DNA of 64,000 nt from Gallionella sp. (GTDB lineage Bacteria; Pseudomonadota; Gammaproteobacteria; Burkholderiales; Gallionellaceae): assembly GCA_028689145.1 (NCBI GenBank), contig JAQTWT010000003.1:223558-287557 (forward strand), read 5' to 3'. Shown piece by piece: positions 34,609-42,444 of this stretch. Made by a program: the position numbers and the translations under genes. The notes below the pieces were generated by a model, which worked only from the letters and a program-made list of their open reading frames with translations, made no database searches and had not been told where the DNA came from. Numbering within the stretch: the first letter of the stretch is position 1; every line of letters starts with the position of its first letter.

Positions 34609-35079
34609 TCAGCCATTTCCTACGCTTAGCTTGTCCGTGCAATAAACCGCCGCCCGGTCATGGATGAGGAATAGGGTAGGTACGCAGTTAGCCATTTCCG
34701 CGATGAGTGGCGCAAGTACGCGCTCATTCTCTTCGTATTCGTGGTTGATCTGGTTGCGCACGTCGCGCGCCTTTTTCCAGTCGTCCGCACTTGCCAGAAT
34801 TTCGGCTTTTTCTGCGAAAGCCAGTACATCGGAAAAGCCGGTGATTTCGATTTCTTCTTCCTGCGCAATAGCGCGCAGCAGTTTGCCCAGATGCTCCTGA
34901 AATTCGGAGAACCTCATGCGGAAGGCGGCGAGAATTTCGGATTCTTGCAGTGTCATCGAACCGACCGGTTTGCCGATGATGCCGTGGCTGAGCAGGTTGC
35001 CGTGAGAGTGTGCCAGATATTCGCGCATCCGGCGCATGTGCCGCAGTTTGCCTGCAATCAGTTCGCGATGCGGGTTCAT
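34609..35079 (-). CDS. HepT-like HEPN toxin
   Basis: 156-residue helical HEPN-domain protein. The catalytic RNase motif RX4HXY is intact as R108-NQIN-H113-E-Y115. In type VII toxin-antitoxin pairs the MntA partner AMPylates the tyrosine of this motif. The start overlaps the stop of the nucleotidyltransferase gene by 4 bases, confirming the pair. Function as toxin is by homology to HepT/MntA. Confidence 0.8.
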   Translation of the reverse strand: MNPHRELIAGKLRHMRRMREYLAHSHGNLLSHGIIGKPVGSMTLQESEILAAFRMRFSEFQEHLGKLLRAIAQEEEIEITGFSDVLAFAEKAEILASADDWKKARDVRNQINHEYEENERVLAPLIAEMANCVPTLFLIHDRAAVYCTDKLSVGNG

Positions 35080-35363
35080 GCCAGCCTTACTCCGTTGGCC
35101 TTGGCGATATGGAAAATCGGTTTGTCGCCGGTATGGTTGTTCACCGCCAAATCCACTTTCATGCCCAAGGTGTCAGTCAAATCGCCGCGCGCCCGCGCCA
35201 TCGGCAGTGCAATGTCGGGCAGCGCGGTTTCGATATAAAAATCGAAATCCCCGCCCTTGCAGTTGTCATCCACGCGCGAACCGAACAGCCACACCGCCGC
35301 GTCCGCAAAATATTTGCGGATCACTTTTACGGATAGCTCGATTTGTTCGGAATTCATGCGCAT
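35076..35363 (-). CDS. MntA-like minimal nucleotidyltransferase (antitoxin)
   Basis: 95-residue minimal nucleotidyltransferase. The catalytic motif reads GSRVDDNCKGGDFDFYIE, i.e. GS-x9-DxD, with the two metal-binding aspartates. The start at 35363 follows GAGG with a 7-base gap; 35357 is an alternative. It is the first gene of the pair, on the strand opposite to the riboflavin genes, and interrupts their order between ribE and the ribBX gene. Confidence 0.82.
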   Translation of the reverse strand: MRMNSEQIELSVKVIRKYFADAAVWLFGSRVDDNCKGGDFDFYIETALPDIALPMARARGDLTDTLGMKVDLAVNNHTGDKPIFHIAKANGVRLA

Positions 35364-35498
35364 GTTTGAACCTCTATAATTGTGGTGCGTAGCGTACTCC
35401 AGAGCCAGTAACATCGCAATTGCTTCAGTATCATCCCGATATGGTTTGCATCGAACAGAGTGAGCGATTAATGCCAAGATGGTAGAATTGCATATATT

Positions 35499-35525
35499 GC
35501 ACCGATAAGCGGTGCGTAATTTTTT
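35499..35525 (+). promoter_or_regulatory. Possible attenuator hairpin before ribBX
   Basis: GCACCG (35499-35504) and CGGTGC (35510-35515) form a 6-bp stem with a five-base loop, followed by GTAATTTTTT, an intrinsic-terminator shape only 12 bases before the start codon. GCACCGAT recurs at 35549-35556 inside the gene and could pair with the same CGGTGC instead, enclosing the ribosome binding site. No FMN-riboswitch core was recognised. Confidence 0.4.
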
Positions 35526-35536
35526 GGAATTGCCGA

Positions 35537-36628
35537 ATGACCGATATTGCACCGATACAAGACATCATCGCTGAAATCCGCGCCGGGCGGATGGTGGTGC
35601 TGGTGGACGAAGAAGACCGCGAGAACGAGGGTGACCTGGTGTTTGCCGCCGAATTTGCCACGCCGGAAAAGATCAATTTTATGGCCAAGCACGGGCGCGG
35701 GCTGATCTGCCTGACGCTGACCGAGGCGCATTGCAAGCAGCTCAATCTGCCGCTGATGGTGCGAGATAACGGTTCGCCGCTGGGCACCAATTTCACCATG
35801 TCCATCGAGGCGGCGAGCGGCGTGACCACCGGCATCTCGGCGGCCGACCGCGCGCGCACCATACTGGCGGCGGCGGACAAGAACGCCAAGCCTGCGGATA
35901 TCGTGCAGCCGGGTCACATCTTCCCGCTGCGCGCGCAGAACGGTGGTGTGCTGGTGCGCGCCGGCCATACCGAGGCGGGTTGCGACCTGGCGCATCTGGC
36001 CGAGCTGACGCCCGCGGCGGTGATCTGCGAGATACTCAAGGACGACGGCGAAATGGCGCGCCTGCCGGACCTGATCGAGTTTGCCAAACTGCACGGTTTG
36101 AAGATCGGCACTATCGCCAGCCTGATCGAACATCGCAGCCATCACGAGAAACTGATCGAGCGCGTGGCGCAGCGCAGTGTGCAGACGGCTTACGGCCAGT
36201 TCGAACTGTTTACCTATGTGGACAAGACCACGCAGCGCATTCACCTGGCTTTGCTGAAGGGCGAGATTCGCGCCGATGCCGAGACGCTGGTGCGCGTGCA
36301 CGAGCCGCTGTCGGTGATGGATTTTCTGGAGCAAACCGACTATTCGCATTCCACCAGCGTGCACGATGCGCTGAAGAAAATCAGCCAGTCGCCATGCGGG
36401 GTGCTGGTATTGATGCATCACGGCGAAACCTGCCAGGATTTGCTGGCGCGGGCCGCGGCTACTTCGGAAACACACCAGCGCTGGGACCCGCGCAGCTACG
36501 GCATCGGCGCGCAAATCCTGCGCGACCTCAATGTCGGCAAGATGCGTTTGCTGGCCACGCCGCACAAGATGCCGAGCATGGTCGGTTTCGGTCTGGAAGT
36601 GGTGGGTTATTGCCAGGTCAAAGAATAG
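35537..36628 (+). CDS. ribBA: DHBP synthase with degenerate GTP cyclohydrolase II domain (RibBX type)
   Basis: 363 residues. Residues 1-200 are 3,4-dihydroxy-2-butanone 4-phosphate synthase, with DEEDRENEGDLVFAAEFATPEKINFMAKHGRGL and HTEAGCDLAHLAEL. The C-terminal half has the GTP cyclohydrolase II fold pattern (SYGIGAQILRDLNVGKMRLL) but lacks the three zinc cysteines of the active enzyme, so only the RibB activity is expected. This is the RibBX variant known from proteobacteria; a true ribA should exist elsewhere. Confidence 0.92.
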   Translation: MTDIAPIQDIIAEIRAGRMVVLVDEEDRENEGDLVFAAEFATPEKINFMAKHGRGLICLTLTEAHCKQLNLPLMVRDNGSPLGTNFTMSIEAASGVTTGISAADRARTILAAADKNAKPADIVQPGHIFPLRAQNGGVLVRAGHTEAGCDLAHLAELTPAAVICEILKDDGEMARLPDLIEFAKLHGLKIGTIASLIEHRSHHEKLIERVAQRSVQTAYGQFELFTYVDKTTQRIHLALLKGEIRADAETLVRVHEPLSVMDFLEQTDYSHSTSVHDALKKISQSPCGVLVLMHHGETCQDLLARAAATSETHQRWDPRSYGIGAQILRDLNVGKMRLLATPHKMPSMVGFGLEVVGYCQVKE

Positions 36629-36652
36629 CGTGAATATTTAGAGAGGCTTGAT

Positions 36653-37105
36653 ATGAAAGAAATCGAGAAAAATCTGAACGGTGCGGGATTGCGTATCGGC
36701 ATCGTGCAAAGCCGTTTCAATGCCGAAGTGTGCGAAGGTCTGCTGGGCGAATGCCGTGCCAAGCTGGTGCAGCAGGGTGTAGCGGAGGACGACATTACGC
36801 TGGCGACCGTGCCGGGCGCGCTGGAGATACCGTTGGCGCTGCTGTATATGGCGGAAACCGAGAAGTTCGACGCGCTGATCGCGCTGGGTGCGGTGATACG
36901 CGGCGACACCTATCATTTTGAGGTGGTGTCGAACGAGTCGGCGCGCTGCGTGAATGAAGTGCAGTTGTCGTGCGGCGTGCCGGTTGCCAACGCGATTCTG
37001 ACTACCGATACCGACGAGCAGGCCATTGCGCGCATGCACGTCAAGGGCGGCGAGGCGGCGCTGGTGGCGATCGAGATGGCTAACCTGTTGCGTGATCTGG
37101 CATGA
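36653..37105 (+). CDS. ribH: 6,7-Dimethyl-8-ribityllumazine synthase
   Basis: Condenses the RibB product with the pyrimidine intermediate to form lumazine. 150 residues: [46 protein letters not shown] (catalytic His in the last) and [16 protein letters not shown]. Overlaps nusB by 4 bases. Confidence 0.97.
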   Translation: MKEIEKNLNGAGLRIGIVQSRFNAEVCEGLLGECRAKLVQQGVAEDDITLATVPGALEIPLALLYMAETEKFDALIALGAVIRGDTYHFEVVSNESARCVNEVQLSCGVPVANAILTTDTDEQAIARMHVKGGEAALVAIEMANLLRDLA

Positions 37106-37569
37106 GCGGTTTGCCCGCCGATGCCGAAGTAAAGAAAACGCCGAGCAAAAGCCCGCGTCACCGCGCGCGCGAACTGGCTTTGCAGGGCGTTTACCAATGG
37201 CGTGTCACGGCCGGTGAGGTTGAGCAAATTGTAAAGCAGATTCACGCCGAGAAGAATCTCGGCCGTTACGACAAGGAGTTGTTTTCCAGATTGCTGCGCG
37301 GCACGTTGGGCAGTCATGCCGAACTTGAAACCATGCTCACCCCGCATCTCGACAGGCCGCTCGCCGAACTCAGCCCGGTGGAGTTCGCCGTGCTGATGCT
37401 GGGCGCATTCGAATTGTCGCAACACCTCGAAGTGCCCTACAAGGTTGTCATCAACGAAGCCGTTGAATTGGCCAAGACCTTCGGCGGCACCGACGGGCAC
37501 AAATACGTCAACGGCGTACTCGACAAGCTCGCGCTTCAGGTGCGCGCGGTCGAATTCGCCGCAAAATAA
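37102..37569 (+). CDS. nusB: Transcription antitermination factor NusB
   Basis: 155 residues, helical RNA-binding protein of the rRNA antitermination complex (binds boxA with NusE). [15 protein letters not shown] opening, [16 protein letters not shown] and [34 protein letters not shown] are characteristic. The ribH-nusB pairing is conserved in proteobacteria. Confidence 0.97.
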   Translation: MSGLPADAEVKKTPSKSPRHRARELALQGVYQWRVTAGEVEQIVKQIHAEKNLGRYDKELFSRLLRGTLGSHAELETMLTPHLDRPLAELSPVEFAVLMLGAFELSQHLEVPYKVVINEAVELAKTFGGTDGHKYVNGVLDKLALQVRAVEFAAK

Positions 37570-37579
37570 ATCCAGAGTT

Positions 37580-37659
37580 GTAGGATGGGTTGAGCGCAGC
37601 GATACCCATCGGTTTACATTAACCAAATGATGGGTATCGCTGCGCTCAACCCATCCTAC
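37580..37659. repeat. REPIN-like nested palindrome, family C
   Basis: Perfect 31-bp inverted repeat (37580-37610 against 37629-37659), loop 18 bases, headed by GTAG and ended by CTAC. Each arm folds on itself through GATGGGT/ACCCATC. It fills the gap between nusB and thiL and ends 5 bases before the thiL start codon, so it covers the place of a ribosome binding site. Confidence 0.9.
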
Positions 37660-37664
37660 CAACC

Positions 37665-38714
37665 ATGTCCGAATTTGACCTGATTCGTCGTTACTTTACC
37701 CGTGCCACACCCGGCGCGTTGCTTGGTGTGGGTGACGATGCGGCGCTGCTGCAGCCAAGCGCGGGCAATGTGCTGGCGGTATCCAGCGATATGCTGGTAA
37801 GCGGCACGCACTTTCTCCCCGATGCCGATCCGTTCATGCTGGGACACAAGACGCTGGCGGTGAACCTGTCCGATATGGCGGCGATGGGTGCCGCACCGCG
37901 CTGGGCGACGCTGGCGATTGCCTTGCCCCTCGTTCAAGGCAAAGAAACAAGCCATGAACGCCCCCACCCTAACCCTCCCCCGAAGGGAGAGGGGACAAAC
38001 GAATCGCTGCGCGAACCTATGTTTACCGTGGATGAAACCTGGCTGGCGCAATTCAGTGCGGGATTTTTTGCGCTGGCGCAGCAGCACGGCGTGGAGCTGG
38101 TCGGTGGGGATACCACTCGCGGTCCACTCAATCTGTGCGTGACCATATTTGGCGAAGTCCCCGCACAACAGGCATTGCGCCGCAGCAGTGCGCAGGCGGG
38201 CGATGAGATATGGGTATCGGGCTGTCTGGGCGATGCGGCACTGGCGCTGGCGCACCTGCAAGGCCGTATCGCCTTGTCCGATGCGGAACTTGCCGCTTGT
38301 GCATCCGCTCTGCACCAACCGCAACCGCGTGTGGCATTGGGGCTGGCTTTGCGCGGCATTGCCAGCAGCGCGATCGATGTTTCCGACGGGCTGCTCGCCG
38401 ATCTCGGTCATATTCTCGATGCTTCGCAAGTCGGCGCACAGCTTGATTTTTCCGCGTTGCCGCTGTCGCCATCCTTGCGCGGTTATGCGTCGCAGCCGCT
38501 GGCGAGACAATGCCTGTTGTCGGGCGGAGACGATTATGAATTGTGCTTCACCGCCCCTGCTGCGCAGCATGAAAAATTGCGGGATATTGCAGCGCGGCTC
38601 AACCTGCCGCTGAGCTGCATCGGAATAGTTGTTGCGGGACGCGGCTGTATCGTGCACGATGCGTCGGGTAATCCGATCAACGTCGAGGCTTGCGGTTATG
38701 ACCACTTCCGGTGA
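37665..38714 (+). CDS. thiL: Thiamine-monophosphate kinase with repeat-derived insertion
   Basis: Phosphorylates thiamine monophosphate to the diphosphate cofactor. 349 residues, longer than the usual 320-330. Family motifs are intact: [61 protein letters not shown] and [11 protein letters not shown]. About 32 extra residues (roughly 89-121) between ALP and VDETWL come from a palindromic repeat and contain [11 protein letters not shown] and TNESLRE. The insertion lies in a surface loop before a helix, so activity is plausible. No ribosome binding site is visible because a REPIN-like element abuts the start. Confidence 0.93.
   Translation: MSEFDLIRRYFTRATPGALLGVGDDAALLQPSAGNVLAVSSDMLVSGTHFLPDADPFMLGHKTLAVNLSDMAAMGAAPRWATLAIALPLVQGKETSHERPHPNPPPKGEGTNESLREPMFTVDETWLAQFSAGFFALAQQHGVELVGGDTTRGPLNLCVTIFGEVPAQQALRRSSAQAGDEIWVSGCLGDAALALAHLQGRIALSDAELAACASALHQPQPRVALGLALRGIASSAIDVSDGLLADLGHILDASQVGAQLDFSALPLSPSLRGYASQPLARQCLLSGGDDYELCFTAPAAQHEKLRDIAARLNLPLSCIGIVVAGRGCIVHDASGNPINVEACGYDHFR
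37928..38027 (+). repeat. Family G repeat inserted in thiL, copy 4
   Basis: Contains CCCCACCCTAACCCTCCCCC, GAAGGGAGAGGGG and the end AACGAATCGCTGCGCGA. It is read in the same frame as the copy in the NusG-II gene, so both proteins carry NESLR. Confidence 0.85.
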
Positions 38715-39201
38715 ATTGTCCGTTAAACCCAGTTTGCAGTTCGTGCTGAGCCATCCGGCGCATCTGCTGTCGTTCGGCTTCGGCAGCGGTTTAGCGCGCA
38801 AGGCACCCGGCACGTTCGGCACGCTGGTTGCCTTCCCGATCTACTGGTATCTCGCGCCGCGCCTGTCGGATGAGCTGTTTATATTAGTGTTGATTTGGGC
38901 GTTTGCCATCGGCGTGTGGGTGTGCGACAAAACTGGCAAAGCTTTGGGAGTGGCCGATTACGGCGGCATCGTGTGGGACGAGATCGTCGCGATGTTGCTG
39001 GTGCTGTTTTTTACCCCGCCGGGATGGCTCTGGGCGCTGCTGGCCTTTGCGCTGTTCCGTTTTTTCGACATCGTCAAACCGCCGCCGATACGTTATTTCG
39101 ACAGCAACTGGCACGGCGGGCTGGGCGTGATGTTCGACGACCTGCTGGCAGCCGGATACGCGCTGCTGTGTCTGTCGATCATCAAAAGCCTGCTGCCGTG
39201 A
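38698..39201 (+). CDS. pgpA: Phosphatidylglycerophosphatase A
   Basis: Membrane phosphatase of phospholipid synthesis, 167 residues from ATG 38698, which overlaps the thiL end by 17 bases. Motifs: [62 protein letters not shown] and [16 protein letters not shown]. Several membrane segments. The stop overlaps the next GTG start. Confidence 0.95.
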   Translation: MTTSGELSVKPSLQFVLSHPAHLLSFGFGSGLARKAPGTFGTLVAFPIYWYLAPRLSDELFILVLIWAFAIGVWVCDKTGKALGVADYGGIVWDEIVAMLLVLFFTPPGWLWALLAFALFRFFDIVKPPPIRYFDSNWHGGLGVMFDDLLAAGYALLCLSIIKSLLP

Positions 39202-39872
39202 ACCTCCTGCGCGCCCTGATATGTTTTGCATGGCTCGGCATTGCCGGTGTGGCGCAGGGGGCGGAATTTACCGCCAAGGTACTGGCCGTACTGGATGGCG
39301 ACACGGTGCTGGTGCTGCGCAACAACCGCCCGGTTAAAGTGCGGCTGGTTGAAATCGACGCGCCGGAAAAAGCGCAGACCTTCGGCGAGACCTCCCGGCG
39401 TTCGCTTTCCGACATGGTGCTGGGTAAGCAGGTGCAGGTGTCCAGTCAGGCGATGGATAAATACGGCCGCATGGTGGCGCATCTCGGTCTGGACGGTCTG
39501 GATGTGAACGCCGAGCAGATCCGGCGCGGCATGGCATGGGAATATTCGCATTTTCACGGCAACAAGGAACTGGTCGCGTTGCAGGAAGAAGCCATGCAAG
39601 TGCCGCGCGGCTTGTGGGCGCTCAGTGATCCGATGTCGCCCTGGGAATGGCGAAAATTGCACCCCAATGTCGACGATAAATCCCATGTTGCAGCGGCGAC
39701 CGTGGCGGGCGCTGCAAATCCGTTGGGCTCCGGCTGCGGCGGAAAAAAATATTGTTCCGAAATGGCTTCATGTGAAGAAGCACGGCATTATTTGACCCAG
39801 TGCGGTATCAAGACGCTGGACGGCAACCGCGACGGGGTGCCGTGCGATAAATTATGCGGCGGCAGGAAGTAG
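39198..39872 (+). CDS. Secreted thermonuclease-family protein with Excalibur domain
   Basis: 224 residues from a GTG at 39198 that overlaps the pgpA stop (GTGA). A signal peptide (about 1-22, ending VAQGAEF) leads a staphylococcal-nuclease domain (25-150): VLDGDTVLV, RLVEIDAPEKAQTFGE and DKYGRMVAHL with the catalytic Arg/Glu pattern. The C-terminus has a small calcium-binding Excalibur motif, CSEMASCEEARHYLTQCG...DGNRDGVPCDKLC. Likely periplasmic or extracellular nuclease. Confidence 0.9.
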   Translation: MNLLRALICFAWLGIAGVAQGAEFTAKVLAVLDGDTVLVLRNNRPVKVRLVEIDAPEKAQTFGETSRRSLSDMVLGKQVQVSSQAMDKYGRMVAHLGLDGLDVNAEQIRRGMAWEYSHFHGNKELVALQEEAMQVPRGLWALSDPMSPWEWRKLHPNVDDKSHVAAATVAGAANPLGSGCGGKKYCSEMASCEEARHYLTQCGIKTLDGNRDGVPCDKLCGGRK

Positions 39873-40035
39873 GTGTATTGCTGGTGAAGGGCGGGAATCC
39901 GCAGCTACAAGCGGAAATAGAATTTTGATGTGGATGATGTCAGATGTTGTGAAGCGAAAAGCCACAAAATGGCGCTACTGCTTCCCTGTTAGATTATCAC
40001 ACAAGGTTGTTCGCCATCTGAGTTGCAGAAATACC

Positions 40036-40575
40036 TCAACATTCCCGTATACGATGGAAGTTGAGTTCATCGATCTCCGGGTCAAAATCTGATTCCAACG
40101 TATCGTGATACTTCGCCTTCTGCTCATTCAAGAGTATCTGATGCTCCGATTCTTCGTCTCTAAGGCTCATGATCAGTTTTTGAACTGAGGTATCCCGAAC
40201 GACCTGCAGGATGCTGTCATAAAATTCGTAAGCTTTAATTTCAGACTCCATTGCGACTTCCAAAGCGTGCCACGGGGACATGTAGCGTATTGCTTTTCCA
40301 GCATCCGGGGCTTCGATATCCTTCTCAATCATATTCGTTGTGACGCGTGAAGGAGTATCGCCAAAAAGCAAACGTCTTCGTTCTGCAATCTCAATTCCGT
40401 GACGCTGCTCGTTTCGAGCCATCATGGTAAAGAAATTCGCCGCATCACCGGGATACCTGTGCCCGAGTTGCTCTGCAAACAAAAGGTAGCGGTCTTCCGC
40501 TTCCTTTTCGATCAGCACTGCCATATCGAGTGCATCCTGCAGATTCAGTTTAGAGACATCCAGTTGAATAGTCAT
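40036..40575 (-). CDS. Ferritin-like/rubrerythrin-type diiron protein
   Basis: About 179 residues forming a four-helix bundle. Carboxylate/His metal ligands appear as EKEAEDRY, NEQRHGIEIAE (ExxH), ESEIKAYEFYD and EESEHQILL (ExxH), the rubrerythrin-like spacing, but the rubredoxin Cys4 domain is absent. The start at 40575 has AGGAG six bases upstream; 40578 is also possible. It is alone, with an AT-rich upstream region holding a perfect palindrome. A role in peroxide or iron handling is inferred from the family only. Confidence 0.85.
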   Translation of the reverse strand: MTIQLDVSKLNLQDALDMAVLIEKEAEDRYLLFAEQLGHRYPGDAANFFTMMARNEQRHGIEIAERRRLLFGDTPSRVTTNMIEKDIEAPDAGKAIRYMSPWHALEVAMESEIKAYEFYDSILQVVRDTSVQKLIMSLRDEESEHQILLNEQKAKYHDTLESDFDPEIDELNFHRIREC

Positions 40576-40706
40576 CATTTTCTCCTCTCGCAGCTTTTGC
40601 AAAGCAAGTATGAAGTGTGCTTCAACAGCGAGTTCTTTTAAGGTTGGCTTGGTATCCTTTCATTACTCCAAATTGAATAAAGTGAACTTGTCGCAAAGGT
40701 TACACC

Positions 40707-40725
40707 TTTAAGTAAAATACTTAAA
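40707..40725. promoter_or_regulatory. Perfect AT-rich palindrome upstream of the ferritin-like gene
   Basis: TTTAAGTA-AAA-TACTTAAA, an 8-3-8 perfect palindrome about 130 bases before the ferritin-like start. It also contains a plus-strand -10-like TAAAAT (40713-40718). It could be an operator for a dimeric regulator; which one is not evident. Confidence 0.4.
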
Positions 40726-40729
40726 TTGG

Positions 40730-40865
40730 CAAAGTCGGTAGATTGCCATCCGCGTTAGTCCTATGTACGCTTCTTGTTGGTTGCACGGCGGTCGCTGGCG
40801 GGTAAAACTAACGACTGTCGCCGACCGGCTCAGTAAGAGCCAGTCTCGGTTGGCAGCTTTTTTCA
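40730..40865 (+). ncRNA. Candidate structured small RNA with terminator
   Basis: In the 353-base gap between two minus-strand genes there is a plus-strand intrinsic terminator: GCCGACC...GGTTGGC enclosing GGCTC-AGTAA-GAGCC, then AGCTTTTTT (40820-40863). Upstream a perfect 7-bp stem CGTTAGT (40753-40759) with ACTAACG (40807-40813) closes a further domain. No plus-strand gene precedes the terminator, so a short RNA beginning near 40725 would explain it. The promoter is only guessed (TTGTCG, 19 bases, TAAAAT). Confidence 0.35.
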
Positions 40866-40928
40866 TCGAGATTGCAGGGTGCTACAACCGTTTCGTGCTG
40901 CCGCCCTTCGCAAAGACCTGTCCCGCAG

Positions 40929-41657
40929 TTAGTCCGGAATAATTTCCCACCCTATACCGCTGCTGTTGCAGCGCAGCGCATTTGCTTTGTCGTTCCATTC
41001 ACCCAGTACCCAGCGTTCGCAACGGTGCCCGTCCACGCTATGCTCGTGGCTAGCCATGCGGTGGGTGTGGCCGTGGATAAGGCGCGGGTAGCCATGTTCC
41101 CGCAGCAGTGTGGCGACCGCGTCATCGTTCACGTCCATGATCGCGCGGTCCTTGTTTTGTTTTTCGGCCATGCTGCGAGTTCGCAGTTGGGCGATATAGG
41201 CTTTGCGTTCTGTTAGCGGTTTGGCGAGAAACTGGCGCTGAAAATCCGCGTCATGCACTTGGGCGCGGTAACGCTGGTATTCGGTGTCGTCGGCGCACAA
41301 CAGGTCGCCGTGGCTGAGCAGTGTCGGCGTGCCGTACAGGTCGATCAGTGCCGGGTCGTTCAGCAGCGTGGCCTGACAGGCATTCGCCAGCGCTTTGCCC
41401 ATCAGCAGATCGCGGTTGCCGTGCAGCAGATAAACTTTGCAGCCTTGCGCGGCAAGGTGACGCAGTGATGCAGTTACTTGCGCGACAAACGGGTCATTCA
41501 GGTCGTCATCGCCCGCCCAGTAATCGAACAGGTCGCCGAGAATGTAAAGTGCTTCAGCCTGCGGTGCGGATGTGGCGATGAAATGCCGGAACGCCGCCAT
41601 GCTGTGCGGCTGGTCGGCACTGAGATGCAGGTCGGCGATGAATAAGGAATGGGGCAT
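40929..41657 (-). CDS. lpxH: UDP-2,3-diacylglucosamine diphosphatase LpxH
   Basis: Fourth step of lipid A synthesis; peripheral membrane metallophosphoesterase. 242 residues from 41657. Motifs: FIADLHLSADQPH (D-x-H), GDLFDYWAGDD, HGNRDLLMG and LIHGHTHR. The upstream frame to 41792 is made of repeat sequence and is not conserved. No Shine-Dalgarno sequence precedes the chosen start; a GGATTGAGG-type repeat lies only 3 bases away. Confidence 0.95.
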   Translation of the reverse strand: MPHSLFIADLHLSADQPHSMAAFRHFIATSAPQAEALYILGDLFDYWAGDDDLNDPFVAQVTASLRHLAAQGCKVYLLHGNRDLLMGKALANACQATLLNDPALIDLYGTPTLLSHGDLLCADDTEYQRYRAQVHDADFQRQFLAKPLTERKAYIAQLRTRSMAEKQNKDRAIMDVNDDAVATLLREHGYPRLIHGHTHRMASHEHSVDGHRCERWVLGEWNDKANALRCNSSGIGWEIIPD

Positions 41658-41660
41658 TTC

Positions 41661-41837
41661 AGGATTGAGGAGTGAGGATTGAGGATTGAGGAGTGAGGAT
41701 TGAGGGAAGCCGCTGCACCGCTCGATCCTCACGGGCATGGCAAGTTGCCGCCCCTGATAATGAAACACGCCATGCCCGTTCCCCCTATCCAACTTTCCCC
41801 CGCAAGCGGGAGAAAGGGCAAACGAATCGCTGCGCGA
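41661..41837. repeat. Compound repeat: GGATTGAGG tandem units and family G copy 5
   Basis: 41661-41707 holds repeated GGATTGAGGAGTGAGG-type units. 41733-41837 is a family G element starting GGGCATGGCA and ending AACGAATCGCTGCGCGA, nearly identical in its right 60 bases to the copy in the NusG-II gene. Both repeat types also occur together at 17323-17835. Confidence 0.85.
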
Positions 41838-41867
41838 GTTTCAAGTTAAATCCTCGCTCCCGGATCC

Positions 41868-42443
41868 TTATTGAGCTACTTCGGCTTTGGTGATGATGAC
41901 ATCTTCCTTGGGTACGTCCTGATGTCCGCTGCTGTTGCCGGTCTTGACCTTGCGTATCGCATCCACCACTTCGGTGCCTTCCACTACTTTGCCGAACACG
42001 CAGTAGCCCCAGCCGTCCTGTCCCGGATAGTTGAGAAAATCGTTGTTCTTGGTGTTGATGAAAAATTGCGCGGTGGCGGAATGCGGATCGGAAGTGCGCG
42101 CCATGGCGATGCTGTAGGTGTCGTTTGACAGGCCGTTCTCCGCTTCGTTCTTGATCGGGGCGTTGACTTTCTTCTGGTGCATGCCCGGCTCGAAACCGCC
42201 GCCCTGGATCATGAAGCTGTCGATCACGCGATGAAAGATGGTGTTGTCGTAAAAGCCGCTGTTCACGTATTCGAGAAAGTTCTTCACGGTGTTTGGCGCT
42301 TTGTCAGCGTCCAGTTGCAGTGTGATGGTGCCGTGATTGGTGTGCAGTTTGACCATGGTTTTTTTGCCTTGAGTGAGAGAATGGGAAGATTGCATCGCGC
42401 AGCACAGCAGCGCTGCCAGCAGGGCGGTAAACAGACGTTTCAT
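41868..42443 (-). CDS. Periplasmic peptidyl-prolyl isomerase (cyclophilin)
   Basis: 191 residues with a signal peptide (about 1-22), so probably periplasmic like PpiA. Cyclophilin motifs: [54 protein letters not shown] and the active-site [16 protein letters not shown]. Adjacent to the L,D-transpeptidase with a one-base gap, possibly co-transcribed. Confidence 0.93.
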   Translation of the reverse strand: MKRLFTALLAALLCCAMQSSHSLTQGKKTMVKLHTNHGTITLQLDADKAPNTVKNFLEYVNSGFYDNTIFHRVIDSFMIQGGGFEPGMHQKKVNAPIKNEAENGLSNDTYSIAMARTSDPHSATAQFFINTKNNDFLNYPGQDGWGYCVFGKVVEGTEVVDAIRKVKTGNSSGHQDVPKEDVIITKAEVAQ

Positions 42444-42444
42444 G

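Noticed and set aside
40753..40813. GTTAG...CTAAC pair resembling an integron attC site
   Set aside because: The order is reversed: attC needs RYYYAAC on the left and GTTRRRY on the right. No integrase or cassette array is present.
41661..41707. Short tandem units as a CRISPR-like array
   Set aside because: Units are contiguous or nearly so, without spacers of constant length, and no cas gene occurs in the window.
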